In this document: positions 44,212 to 52,747 of the stretch, piece by piece
Layout of the letters: each line of letters begins with the position of its first letter
Numbering within the stretch: position 1 is the first letter of the stretch
Assembly: GCA_964498075.1 (NCBI GenBank)
Contig: CAZCGA010000021.1
Coordinates: 3,997 to 67,996 of the forward strand
Origin: CAZCGA01 sp964498075
GTDB lineage: Bacteria > Desulfobacterota > Binatia > HRBIN30
Reading direction: 5' to 3'
DNA length: 64,000 bases
Program-made: the position numbers and the translations under genes
Notes under the pieces: model-generated
Told to the model about the DNA's origin: nothing
Database searches by the model: none
Seen by the model: only the letters and a program-made list of their open reading frames with translations

Positions 44212-46260
44212 CTACCTGAGCAGCGGCTCCAACTCCGCCCACGCCGTCACCGGGGCGGAGCACGTCATGTTGCGGCAGACGTACACCGTGGGCTTGCCGT
44301 CGAGCTGCCCTTTGCCTTGGAGCAGCGACGGCAGCGGCCCTGCGCTGGTCGGGTCGGTCACCGTCAGCGTGCGGTTGGGCAGGTAGAGCTGACGAATGCG
44401 CTGCAGGAGCTGGTCGCCGTCTGCGGCGCCGCGCGGCGTGACTACGATGATCTCGCGCGGCTTCTGCACGTAGAAGTCGACGGCGCACAGCAGGTTGGCG
44501 AAGCCGAACGGCTGCTCGCGCATGCCGCCGGCGTACAAGCGCAGCACGGCCTCGGCGCGCGCCAGATAGTCGGGGTTCTCCGTGTAGTGATGGAGGCGTA
44601 GCAGGGTGCGCGCCGCCACCGAGTTGCCCGACGGGATCGAACCGTCGAACGCGGGCTTGCTGCGCACGATCAACGCCTCGTGGTCGTCGCTGGTGAAGCA
44701 AAAGCCGCCGGCCTGGTCGTCCCAGAAATGGGCGATCATGGAATCGGCGAGTCCCACGGCGCGATCGAGATAGCGACGGTCTTGTACCAGCTCGAAGACG
44801 TCGAGGAGCGCCGCGACGAAGAAGGCATAGTCGTCGAGGTAGCCGTTGAGCTTGGCGACGCCGTCCTTGTACGTGCTCAGCAGCCGGTCGCCCCGCTGCA
44901 GCTTGGCTTCGAAGAACGCGACGGCTGCAACCGCGATCTGCCGATAGCCGTCGTCACCAAGCACTTCCGCGGCCTTGGCGTAGGCGCTGATCATCAGCGC
45001 GTTCCAGGAGGTGAGGACCTTGTCATCCAGGCTAGGCTTGATGCGCGGCTCGCGTGCCGCGAACAGCCGCGCCCGCGCATCGGCCAGCAACCGGCGCACC
45101 GCGTCGGCTTCGCGGCGGAACAGCTTCGCGATCTGCTCGATATCGAGCGTGACGTGCAGGATGTTGCGGTGCTCGAAGTTGCCGGCTTCGGAGATGTCCC
45201 AGTAGCGGCAGACGATCTCCGCAACCTCGTCGCCGACGAGACGGCGGACCTCGTCCATGTCCCACAGGAAGAACTTCCCCTCCTCGCCTTCGCTGTCGGC
45301 GTCCTGCGTCGAGTAGAAGCCGCCCTCGGGGCTGCGCATCTCGCGCGTGACGTAGGTGAGGATGTCGGCGGCGACGTCGGCGAAGAAACGATCGCCACTG
45401 AGCTGGTACGCCGACAGGTACAGCGGCACCAGCTGCGCGTTGTCGTAGAGCATCTTCTCGAAGTGCGGCACCAGCCAGTGGTCGTCGACCGAGTAGCGGT
45501 GGAAGCCGCCGCCGAGCTGATCGTAGATGCCGCCGTGCGCCATCTGACGCAGCGTGTGGAGGACCATCTCCAGGTAGCGCGGCTCGCCGCTGTTCCGATG
45601 GGCGCGCAGGAACAGCTCGAAGACCGCTTCGTTGGGGAACTTCGGTGCCTGCCCGAGGCCGCCGTGCGTTTCGTCGTAGGAGCGCGACAGCTTCGCGGCC
45701 GCGTCGAGCACCACCTCCGCGTCGAGGGGCTGTTGCGACGGCGGCAACGCCTCGATGCGTTGCAGGCCGGCCATCAGCTTCGCGACCGTGTCCTGCACCT
45801 CGTCGGGCTTTTCAAGGTATGCCTGCGCGATGGCGGTCAGCACGCGCCGGAAGCCGGGCATCCCGTGGCGATCCTGTGGCGGAAAGTAGGTGCCGCCGTA
45901 GAACGGCTTGCCGTCGGGGGTGAGAAACACGGTCATCGGCCAGCCGCCGCGTCCGGTGAGCATCTGCACGGCGTTCATGTAGATGTGATCGACGTCCGGG
46001 CGCTCCTCGCGGTCCACCTTGATGTTGATGAAGTGCTCGTTCATCAGCCGCGCCGTCTCCTCGTCTTCGAACGACTCGTGCTCCATCACGTGGCACCAGT
46101 GGCACGCGGAGTAGCCGACGCTGAGCATGATGGGCTTGTTCTCCTGGCGTGCACGCGTGAACGCTTCGTCGCCCCACGGGTACCATTCGACGGGGTTGTG
46201 TGCGTGTTGGCGCAGGTACGGGCTGGTCTCGTGGATCAGTCGGTTCGTATGCTCGGGCAT
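44212..46260 (-). CDS. YyaL/SSP411-type thioredoxin-domain (DUF255) protein
   Basis: 682 residues, the full length of this conserved family. The N-terminus NRLIHETSPYLRQHAHNPV and the thioredoxin-like motif Cys53-His-Trp-Cys56 (SACHWCHVME) are diagnostic, followed by GGWPMTVFLTPDGKPFYGGTY. Residues ~200-560 form an (alpha/alpha)6 barrel related to N-acylglucosamine 2-epimerases (GGLGQAPKFPN, GGIYDQLGGGFHRYS). Cytoplasmic; the reaction is unknown, with proposed roles in redox or carbohydrate chemistry. Divergent from the DUF1028 gene, 97 bases away. Confidence 0.95.
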   Translation of the reverse strand: MPEHTNRLIHETSPYLRQHAHNPVEWYPWGDEAFTRARQENKPIMLSVGYSACHWCHVMEHESFEDEETARLMNEHFINIKVDREERPDVDHIYMNAVQMLTGRGGWPMTVFLTPDGKPFYGGTYFPPQDRHGMPGFRRVLTAIAQAYLEKPDEVQDTVAKLMAGLQRIEALPPSQQPLDAEVVLDAAAKLSRSYDETHGGLGQAPKFPNEAVFELFLRAHRNSGEPRYLEMVLHTLRQMAHGGIYDQLGGGFHRYSVDDHWLVPHFEKMLYDNAQLVPLYLSAYQLSGDRFFADVAADILTYVTREMRSPEGGFYSTQDADSEGEEGKFFLWDMDEVRRLVGDEVAEIVCRYWDISEAGNFEHRNILHVTLDIEQIAKLFRREADAVRRLLADARARLFAAREPRIKPSLDDKVLTSWNALMISAYAKAAEVLGDDGYRQIAVAAVAFFEAKLQRGDRLLSTYKDGVAKLNGYLDDYAFFVAALLDVFELVQDRRYLDRAVGLADSMIAHFWDDQAGGFCFTSDDHEALIVRSKPAFDGSIPSGNSVAARTLLRLHHYTENPDYLARAEAVLRLYAGGMREQPFGFANLLCAVDFYVQKPREIIVVTPRGAADGDQLLQRIRQLYLPNRTLTVTDPTSAGPLPSLLQGKGQLDGKPTVYVCRNMTCSAPVTAWAELEPLLR

Positions 46261-46357
46261 GCGCGTATACGCGTAGCATCCCTGTTGTGTGCGGCCAGGT
46301 CAACGGCTCCCCGACCGCTTGCGTCGTGGGTCTTCGCCCTGCGATATACGGCATGGC

Positions 46358-47002
46358 ATGCAGATCATCTCCACCTTTTCGGTCGTCGCGTTCGACGTCG
46401 CAAGCGCGTCATGGGGCGTCGCCGTGCAGTCGCGCTTCCTGGCGGCCGGCAGCGGCGTGCCCTGGGCACGCGCCGGGATCGGTGCGCTGGCCACGCAAGC
46501 CCTGGCCAATCTGCGCTATGGACCGCTCGGGTTGGCGATGTTGGAGCAGGGGCTGAGCGCCGACGAGGTGGTTGCCGGATTGATCGGCGGCGACCCCGGG
46601 CGCGAGCTGCGTCAGGTCGGCGTGGTCGATCGGACGGGACACGCCGCCGCCTTCACCGGTGCCGAATGCCCGCCATGGGCCGGTCATGTTTGCGGCGAGC
46701 ACTTCTGCTGCCAGGGCAACATCCTCGCCGGTGAAGCGGTCGTCACAGCGATGGCGTCGGCGTTCGAACAGCACGCCGGGCAACGTTTCGCTGAGCGTCT
46801 GGTCTCCGTCCTCGAAGCGGGGCAAGCGGCGGGCGGCGACAGCCGCGGCCAGCAATCCGCGGCGCTGTTCATCGTGCGCGACGGCGGCGGCTTCGGCGGC
46901 TACAGCGATCGTGCCGTCGATCTCCGCGTCGACGATCACCCGGCGCCGATCAGCGAGCTGGCGCGGCTGCTAGTCCTCCACCGAGAGACCTTCGGCGGCT
47001 GA
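46358..47002 (+). CDS. DUF1028 family protein (Ntn-hydrolase-like)
   Basis: 214 residues from the ATG at 46358. TFSVVAFDVASASWGVAVQS, GSGVPWARAGIGALATQALA and FTGAECPPWAGH are the DUF1028 signatures. The fold is related to N-terminal nucleophile hydrolases, and some members sit beside peptidoglycan or amino-acid genes; no activity is established. The usual N-terminal region begins at MQIISTFS, so autocatalytic exposure of a nucleophile is possible but not visible. The ribosome site is weak. Confidence 0.9.
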   Translation: MQIISTFSVVAFDVASASWGVAVQSRFLAAGSGVPWARAGIGALATQALANLRYGPLGLAMLEQGLSADEVVAGLIGGDPGRELRQVGVVDRTGHAAAFTGAECPPWAGHVCGEHFCCQGNILAGEAVVTAMASAFEQHAGQRFAERLVSVLEAGQAAGGDSRGQQSAALFIVRDGGGFGGYSDRAVDLRVDDHPAPISELARLLVLHRETFGG

Positions 47003-47026
47003 CTGCACACCGTTTCTCTTCAGACC

Positions 47027-48019
47027 TCACACCGGTTCCTGCGGGAAACGGATGTACTCGTCGAGGATCAGCCGCGCCAGGGTGTCATCGTCGGGGCGGC
47101 CGGTGATCTTGCCGCGGGTCCGCAGGTCGCCGACGAGCGTACTGAGAATCTGATCCATCGTCAGATCGTCGGAGTGATCGTCGTTGATCCGCAGCTCGTC
47201 TTCATCGGCGAAGCACCACGCCTTCCACGAGATCGACAGGCGCAGATCGTTCCAGTGGTACCTAGCGCGCACGTCACCGTCGCGGCGCACTGTCCAGCGC
47301 GTGTCGTCGTCGCGGTGTAGGCGTACGCCCGGTTCGATCATTGGCAGCTCCGTGGCACGCAGGGACAGCGGATCGATGCCGTGGAAGACCGAATCGGTGT
47401 CCAGCACGATGGCGGTGTTGCGGCGGACGCGTAGCCGGCGTGGTGCGGCGTTTGGGCCATCGGGGTAGTACACGAACTCGCCGCCGTCGCAGTCGTGGTA
47501 CCAGCTCACTCCGGTGGCGATGTGACGGCGCCAGCGTTCGAAAAGTCTGGAATGGTGCATGGCGACGAGCAGCCACTCCGGCTCACGCGTGCGGTTGGCG
47601 CCGCGGAACTCCGGCACATCGGTGTGCACCGCCAGCTCTTGCCCCGGCACGAGGATGTTCAAGTAGACAATGGCCGGGCGCACGATCCGCCGCCCCATGA
47701 CCTGTTGCGCCGCGGCGATGAACTGCGGCAATTGCTGGAAGAACGTGATCTCCGGGAACAAGGGCTCCTCGTACGCAAAGGTCTCGCGGAAGTAGTTGGT
47801 GCGCGAGGCCAGCTTCCACACCGGATCCTGCCCGGCGCGCGTGTTCACGAAGTTGCGCGCCGCGTCGTAGCGCTGCGGCATGCCGGCGCCGAAGCCCTCC
47901 TGCCGTCGGCCTTCACCGTAGGTCGGATACGGCGCGTGGTCGCGAACGATGGCGATGAGCTGCTCGACCTCCTCCGGCCTCAGCAGCGAGTCGAACTCCA
48001 CGTACCGTGCGGCTGTCAT
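47027..48019 (-). CDS. 2OG-Fe(II)-oxygenase-like protein
   Basis: 330 residues from the ATG at 48019; a longer frame upstream runs antisense to the thiolase gene and is spurious. His132-x-Asp134 (LAVHTDVPEF) and a distal His213 (DSVFHGIDP) have the spacing of the iron triad of 2-oxoglutarate oxygenases, in a jelly-roll-like context (IVYLNILVPGQEL, GGEFVYYPDG, NTAIVLDTD). The 2OG-binding Arg is not certain. The C-terminal ~70 residues are highly charged. Substrate unknown; the assignment is by motif only. Confidence 0.6.
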   Translation of the reverse strand: MTAARYVEFDSLLRPEEVEQLIAIVRDHAPYPTYGEGRRQEGFGAGMPQRYDAARNFVNTRAGQDPVWKLASRTNYFRETFAYEEPLFPEITFFQQLPQFIAAAQQVMGRRIVRPAIVYLNILVPGQELAVHTDVPEFRGANRTREPEWLLVAMHHSRLFERWRRHIATGVSWYHDCDGGEFVYYPDGPNAAPRRLRVRRNTAIVLDTDSVFHGIDPLSLRATELPMIEPGVRLHRDDDTRWTVRRDGDVRARYHWNDLRLSISWKAWCFADEDELRINDDHSDDLTMDQILSTLVGDLRTRGKITGRPDDDTLARLILDEYIRFPQEPV

Positions 48020-48112
48020 GGAATTTTCATAGCCTGGAACGCGCGCGTCTGACAAGATGGAGAGCCTTGCAGCTGCTGACAGCTGTCGGCTTCCCGTGTA
48101 CAGTCGCGCGCC

Positions 48113-49780
48113 ATGACCAGCTTCATCCGACCCCTGCCTGCGTTGGAGCCCCGCACCGAGGCGTTCTGGCGTGCCTGCCATGCCGGGCGGCTGGAGTTCA
48201 CCCACTGCATCCCGTGCGACTACCTGATCCATCCGTCGCGGCCGATTTGTCCGAAGTGCCGTGGCCGCAATCTCGATGTGAAAGCCGTGAGCGGCCGCGC
48301 CGGCCTGCACAGCTTCACCGTCAATCACCAGCGCTGGTACCCGAGCCAGGAAGTGCCGTATGTGATCGGTCTGGTCGAGTTGGTCGAGCAACCGAATCTG
48401 CGTCTGATGACCAACATCATCAACTGCCCACTCGAGCGGGTGCAGATCGGCATGCCGCTGCGGGTGGTGTTCGAGCCGGTCAGCGACGAGGTGGCGCTGC
48501 CGCTGTTCGAGCCGGGGGAACCACCCCCTGGCCCCCTCCTTGGTAAGGAGGGGGGAAATCGGGGGGAGGTTCCGTCGGCTCGAACAGCGCGCCCGAGCAC
48601 GCCGCCGCCCGAGCCGCTCGAACGCCGGGCCATCATCTCCGGGGTGGGACAGTCGGCCATCGGGCGGCGGCTGTTTCGCGATGATCTCGATCTCACCTGC
48701 GAAGCGGCGCTGGAAGCGATTGCCGACGCCGGCTTGCAGCCGGACGACATCGACGGCGTCGCGGCGTACCCCGGGCCGGTGCAGGGCGGGCCGGGGTTTG
48801 CCGGACCGGGGATCTACGAGGTGCAGGACGCCCTCGGCGTCGATGTGCGCTGGCACCTCTCCGGCCTCGAAGGCCCGGCGCAGATCTCGCCGATCATTCA
48901 CGCGGCGCTCGCCGTCGCCGCCGGGTTGTGCCGGCACGCGCTGGTGTATCGCACCGTGACCGAAGCCACCGCCGCGGCCGATACCGGGCGGCGTGGCATC
49001 GGTGCAGGCGCCGCCGAGATCAGCGGCTTCCCCGCCTTCTTCATCCCGTTCGGCGCGATGTCGGCGGCCAACTGGCTGGCGCTCTACGCGCAGCGGCACA
49101 TGCACGAGTTCGGCACCAAGAAGGAGCACCTCGGGATCATCGCGACCACCTTCCGTCGCCACGCCGCCTTCAACCCAAAGGCGGTGTATCGCGAGCCGAT
49201 GAGCATGGAGGAGTACATGAACGCGCGCCCGGTCAGCGAACCCTTCGGGCTCTACGACTGCGATGCGCCGGTGGACGGCTCGACGGCGGTGATCGTCTCC
49301 AGCGCCGACGTAGCGCGCGACCTGCCGCACGCGCCCGTGCGCTTCAACGCCGTCGGTACCGCGATGCGCGCCCGGCCCATGTGGGACCAGTGGCAGGACA
49401 TCACCACGATGGCGGCGCGCGATGCCGCGGCGCACATGTGGTCGCGCACCGAGCTCAAGCCGGCCGACGTGGACACCGCGCAGCTCTACGATGGGTTTTC
49501 GTTTCTGACACTGGCGTGGATCGAAGCGTTGGGCTTTTGCGGTCGCGGTGAAAGCGGGCCGTTCGTCGAGAACGGTCGCATTGCGCTCGGCGGCGAGCTG
49601 CCGATCAACACCTGGGGCGGCCAGCTGTCCGGCGGCCGCCTGCACGGCTTCGGGTTCGTCGCGGAAGCCTGCCGCCAGCTGCGCCGCGAGTGCGGCGACC
49701 GTCAGGTGCCGAGCTGCGAGGTCGCGGTCGTCGGCGTCGGCGGCGGACCGGTGGCGGGATGCCTGCTGCTGACGCGGTGA
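48113..49780 (+). CDS. DUF35 / thiolase-like (lipid-transfer) fusion protein
   Basis: 555 residues. Residues ~1-128 are a DUF35 protein: a zinc ribbon with Cys32, Cys35, Cys46 and Cys49 (CIPCDY, CPKCRG), then an OB-fold (LHSFTVNHQRWYP, IGLVELVEQ). Residues ~168-555 are a thiolase-superfamily domain of the SCP-X/Ltp type (ISGVGQSAIGRR, EAALEAIADAGLQPDDIDG, QLYDGFSFLTL, WGGQLSGGRLHGFGF, VGVGGGPVAG). In steroid degraders separate Ltp2 and ChsH2-DUF35 subunits form a retro-aldolase complex; here both are one chain. The linker (residues 130-159) is encoded by a DNA palindrome. Probably acts on acyl-CoA side chains. Confidence 0.88.
   Translation: MTSFIRPLPALEPRTEAFWRACHAGRLEFTHCIPCDYLIHPSRPICPKCRGRNLDVKAVSGRAGLHSFTVNHQRWYPSQEVPYVIGLVELVEQPNLRLMTNIINCPLERVQIGMPLRVVFEPVSDEVALPLFEPGEPPPGPLLGKEGGNRGEVPSARTARPSTPPPEPLERRAIISGVGQSAIGRRLFRDDLDLTCEAALEAIADAGLQPDDIDGVAAYPGPVQGGPGFAGPGIYEVQDALGVDVRWHLSGLEGPAQISPIIHAALAVAAGLCRHALVYRTVTEATAAADTGRRGIGAGAAEISGFPAFFIPFGAMSAANWLALYAQRHMHEFGTKKEHLGIIATTFRRHAAFNPKAVYREPMSMEEYMNARPVSEPFGLYDCDAPVDGSTAVIVSSADVARDLPHAPVRFNAVGTAMRARPMWDQWQDITTMAARDAAAHMWSRTELKPADVDTAQLYDGFSFLTLAWIEALGFCGRGESGPFVENGRIALGGELPINTWGGQLSGGRLHGFGFVAEACRQLRRECGDRQVPSCEVAVVGVGGGPVAGCLLLTR
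48501..48589. repeat. 89-bp imperfect palindrome inside the DUF35-thiolase linker
   Basis: A 14-base arm CGCTGTTCGAGCCG (48501-48514) is exactly complementary to CGGCTCGAACAGCG (48576-48589). Inside lie GGAACC/GGTTCC (48517-48522, 48568-48573), a C-run/G-run pair, and a core CCCCCTCCTT-GGT-AAGGAGGGGG (about 48532-48554). On the other strand the core would translate as SPLLTKEG, a phrase I associate with dispersed palindromic repeats in other genomes. It is read in frame as PPPGPLLGKEGG-type linker. Confidence 0.85.
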
Positions 49781-49817
49781 GGAAGTCGCTCGGACGGGCA
49801 AGGAGAGGCCGCCCAGG

Positions 49818-52670
49818 ATGCGTCGGTCGCACCACATTGCGTTGATCAGTGTTGTCCTCGGGGTGGCGCTGTGGGCGCCGGCCCGTCGATCGGTTGGTCA
49901 GACGGATGTCCCCGACATCCGCATCGAGCCGACGATGCTGATCTTCCCACTGGCACCCGTCTCCAGCGCCGTACAGGTGGGGGACTCCAACGCCATCCTG
50001 CTCAAGAGTCGGCAGTTCACACCGGCGGCGAGCGCGGCTCTCAGCGCCGCTGCGATGTCCGGGCATGTCCTCATTCAATTCGACGGCACGCCGCAACCCG
50101 CCACTCTGCAGGCTCTGGCGGCGCTGGGCGTCCGCATCTTGGCTTTCGTGCCGCGTCACGCCGTCGCTGCGTATGTTCCCGACAACGTCACGCCGGCGTC
50201 TGTTCCCGGCGTCCGCTGGGTCGGACGTCTACTGCCGGACGACAAGCGCAGTCCGCAGTTGGACGCCTCCTTGCGTAAAGGATTTGCGCTCGTCGACGTG
50301 TTCGCTGATGTTCCGCCCGATCGCGCGCGCCTCGTGATCGGTGCGGCCGGCGGCGCGATCGTCGACAACTCCTATTTGGGTCCGAGCACCTACTTGGTGC
50401 GCGCCGATCCCGGCGTCGTTGCCACGCTCTCGCAGAGCGACGAGATCAGCTGGATCTGGCCGGCTTCAGATGCGGTGATCGCCGGCGCTCCGGTCTACCG
50501 TTGCGAGGGGCTGGTGACGGCCCTCGGCCCGGTGGCCAACTTCACCGTGCACGACGACGGATGGGACGGGCCCGGGCAAGGGTCCGTCAACTTGACCTAT
50601 CACTTCGAGAACGGCACCCCGGCCATCGCGGGCGATCTCGAGCTGGACGAGGTCGCGCGCGCCCTGAAGATGTGGACCGACTACGCCGCGATCACGTGGA
50701 CGTCGACGGCCACGGTCGGGCTGAGCCGGTCGGCCGACATCAAGTGGGCCTCGCACGCACACGGCGACGACAACCCTTTCGACGGCCCGGGCGGCATTCT
50801 GGCGCACGCCTTCTTCCCCGCGCCGCCGAATCCGGAACCGATCGCCGGAGACATCCATTTCGATCTGGATGAAACCTGGCAGATCGGCTCGTTCCCCGAC
50901 ATGTTTTCCGTCGCGCTGCACGAAGCCGGGCACAGTCTGGGACTGATCCATTCCGACGATCCCGCCGCGGTGATGTACGGCTTCTACCACCAGGTGACCG
51001 CCCTGAATCAAGACGACATCAACGCGATCCGCTCGATCTACGCCACGGCCGGCGGGGCGCAGCCGTTCACCGTATTCAATGACGGCACGGCCACCCTCTC
51101 GGTAACCTCGATTGCGCCGGACTCGCCCGCGCCGTGGATCAGTCTGCCGCCCCCGACACCCTTCGACGTCGAACCGGGAACATCGACCGCGGTGACCGTG
51201 AGCGTCGACTTGACCCTTGCACCGGGCGGGCAGTCGATGCGTCGCTTGCTCGTGGTCTCGAATGACCCGGACGAAAGCCCGTACCCGGACGCGGTGAATG
51301 TCGTGGTGAGCAATCCACCCACACCGACGCCGACGCAAACCTCCACCGCAACTGCGACCGCGACGATCAGCTTCACGCCCACGCGCACCCGCACTCGCAC
51401 TCCGACCGGCACGCCGACGGCGACCCGCACCGTGACGCCGACGGGCACGCGGACGCCGACACGCACCAAGACGAACACCGCCACGAGCACACCCACCCCG
51501 ACCCCGACCCCGACTGCCACGCCCACGGCGACCAAGACGCCGAGCCGCACTCGGACGAGCACCGCCACGCCGACGGCTACACCGACCGCGACGGCCTCAC
51601 GGACCGGCACCAACACGCGCACGCCGACGCAAACCACCACACCAACGGCGACGCCGACCGAGAGCGGCACGCGGACGCCGACGCAATCGCCGACCGCGAC
51701 GCGCACCGCCACACCGACGCGTACGCCGACGGTGTCTCCGACCCCGTCCGCTACACCAACCGCAACCGCCTCGCCGACCGGCACCCGTACGGCGACACCG
51801 ACGCGCACCGGCACGGTGACGCCGACGCCGAGTCAGACACGTACACCCTCGACCACGTTGACGCCGTCGCTGACACCGACCCCGACGGCATCACCGACCG
51901 ACACGCGTACGCCGACAGACACCCCGACGAGCACCGTGACCGCAACGCCGAGTCAGACGCGCACGCCGACCGTCACACCAACCGTGGCCCCCACCAAGAC
52001 CGAGACGCCGACGCCAACCTTCACGGCGACACCAACTCCCGACACGCGCACGGCAACGCCCACACGGACCCCGACGTTGTCTCCGACACCGACACTGACC
52101 AGTACGCCCGCGCCCACGTCGACCTTCACCAACACGGCGACGGCCACCGGCACCGCCACCGAGACCCCGACCGAGACGGCCACGCCGCTGGCCAGCCATA
52201 CGCCGACGGACACCCCCACGCCGGTCTCGACCGCCACCGCCACGCCGACGCCGACGGCCACGCGTACCGCCACACCGACCGATACGCCGCTCCCATCGGC
52301 CACGCCCACGGCGACCGCGACCGAATCGCCCACGGACACCCCCTCTGCAACCCAGACGGGCACTGCGACACAGACTGCCAGTCCGACGCCCTCGGCGACC
52401 CTCGCACCAACTCAGACGCCCACCGAAACGGCCACCACGATACCGACGGCGCCCTTCGGTGACGCGAACTGTGACGCACGCCGGTCGGCGGCGGATCTCA
52501 CCGAGGTGGTCGCCCAAATTCTCACGGTGTTCCCCGGCCCATGTGGGCTGGCCGACTTCGACGGTAACGGCTCCGTGGATCAGCGGGACCTCGATTTGAC
52601 GATCGACGCCATCTTTGGTCAGGGCGTGAGCGCGCAACCGGACCGCTCGCGGCCCGATCCGCCGCGCTAG
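49818..52670 (+). CDS. Secreted matrixin-like metalloprotease with Thr-Pro tract and dockerin-like end
   Basis: 950 residues. A signal peptide (cleavage near SVGQ) is followed by a region to ~250 that may be a prodomain, with repeated 'FVPRHAVAAYVPDN'-type strands. The protease domain (~262-415) has zinc motif HEAGHSLGLIH (His368, Glu369, His372, His378) and a Met-turn AVMYG, as in M10 matrixins. A beta-sandwich domain (~420-500) follows. Residues ~501-878 are almost only T, P, A, S, R in TPT/TAT units. The end (880-937) has two Ca-binding-like loops (GDANCDARRSAAD, DFDGNGSVDQRD) as in dockerin type I. The tract may act as a glycosylated stalk. Its stop TAG lies inside the CTAG of the repeat at 52667. 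Confidence 0.88.
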   Translation: MRRSHHIALISVVLGVALWAPARRSVGQTDVPDIRIEPTMLIFPLAPVSSAVQVGDSNAILLKSRQFTPAASAALSAAAMSGHVLIQFDGTPQPATLQALAALGVRILAFVPRHAVAAYVPDNVTPASVPGVRWVGRLLPDDKRSPQLDASLRKGFALVDVFADVPPDRARLVIGAAGGAIVDNSYLGPSTYLVRADPGVVATLSQSDEISWIWPASDAVIAGAPVYRCEGLVTALGPVANFTVHDDGWDGPGQGSVNLTYHFENGTPAIAGDLELDEVARALKMWTDYAAITWTSTATVGLSRSADIKWASHAHGDDNPFDGPGGILAHAFFPAPPNPEPIAGDIHFDLDETWQIGSFPDMFSVALHEAGHSLGLIHSDDPAAVMYGFYHQVTALNQDDINAIRSIYATAGGAQPFTVFNDGTATLSVTSIAPDSPAPWISLPPPTPFDVEPGTSTAVTVSVDLTLAPGGQSMRRLLVVSNDPDESPYPDAVNVVVSNPPTPTPTQTSTATATATISFTPTRTRTRTPTGTPTATRTVTPTGTRTPTRTKTNTATSTPTPTPTPTATPTATKTPSRTRTSTATPTATPTATASRTGTNTRTPTQTTTPTATPTESGTRTPTQSPTATRTATPTRTPTVSPTPSATPTATASPTGTRTATPTRTGTVTPTPSQTRTPSTTLTPSLTPTPTASPTDTRTPTDTPTSTVTATPSQTRTPTVTPTVAPTKTETPTPTFTATPTPDTRTATPTRTPTLSPTPTLTSTPAPTSTFTNTATATGTATETPTETATPLASHTPTDTPTPVSTATATPTPTATRTATPTDTPLPSATPTATATESPTDTPSATQTGTATQTASPTPSATLAPTQTPTETATTIPTAPFGDANCDARRSAADLTEVVAQILTVFPGPCGLADFDGNGSVDQRDLDLTIDAIFGQGVSAQPDRSRPDPPR
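51318..52452. repeat. Low-complexity ACGCCGAC-type tract coding Thr-Pro repeats
   Basis: About 1.1 kb of degenerate ACNCCGACN units with codon-level variation (ACG, ACC, ACA; CCG, CCC, CCA). No single unit is perfectly repeated for long, showing old repeats diversified by mutation while keeping the Thr-Pro pattern. Open frames of Val-Gly repeats on the other strand are shadows. Confidence 0.85.
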
Positions 52671-52747
52671 CAGCCCGTCGGACTTGGCAGCCCGGAGAGA
52701 CCCAACGGGGAGCGGGCTATAGAAATGACGCCGGCCGCAGGCCCTAG
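52667..52747. mobile_element. CTAG-flanked ~73-bp repeat, copy A
   Basis: The core 52671-52743 is bounded on each side by CTAG. The left CTAG (52667-52670) contains the TAG stop of the protease gene and the right CTAG (52744-52747) gives the TAG stop of glpK on the other strand. The core starts CAGCCCGTCGGACTTGGCAG and ends GCCGGCCGCAGGCC; it holds AGCCCG/CGGGCT inverted pieces that can pair. A second copy at 55910-55991 differs at five positions. The CTAG pair looks like a 4-base target duplication of a small non-autonomous element. Confidence 0.75.

Noticed and set aside
48020..49837. Upstream extension of the 2OG-oxygenase-like frame
   Set aside because: Antisense to the DUF35-thiolase gene; the family-like part begins at 48019.
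51038..52363. Long minus-strand frames of Val-Gly repeats
   Set aside because: They are the mirror of the Thr-Pro coding tract of the protease; no ribosome site and no independent conservation signal.
51318..52452. CRISPR or tandem-repeat array
   Set aside because: Units are short, degenerate and continuously coding, with no spacer-length unique sequences.
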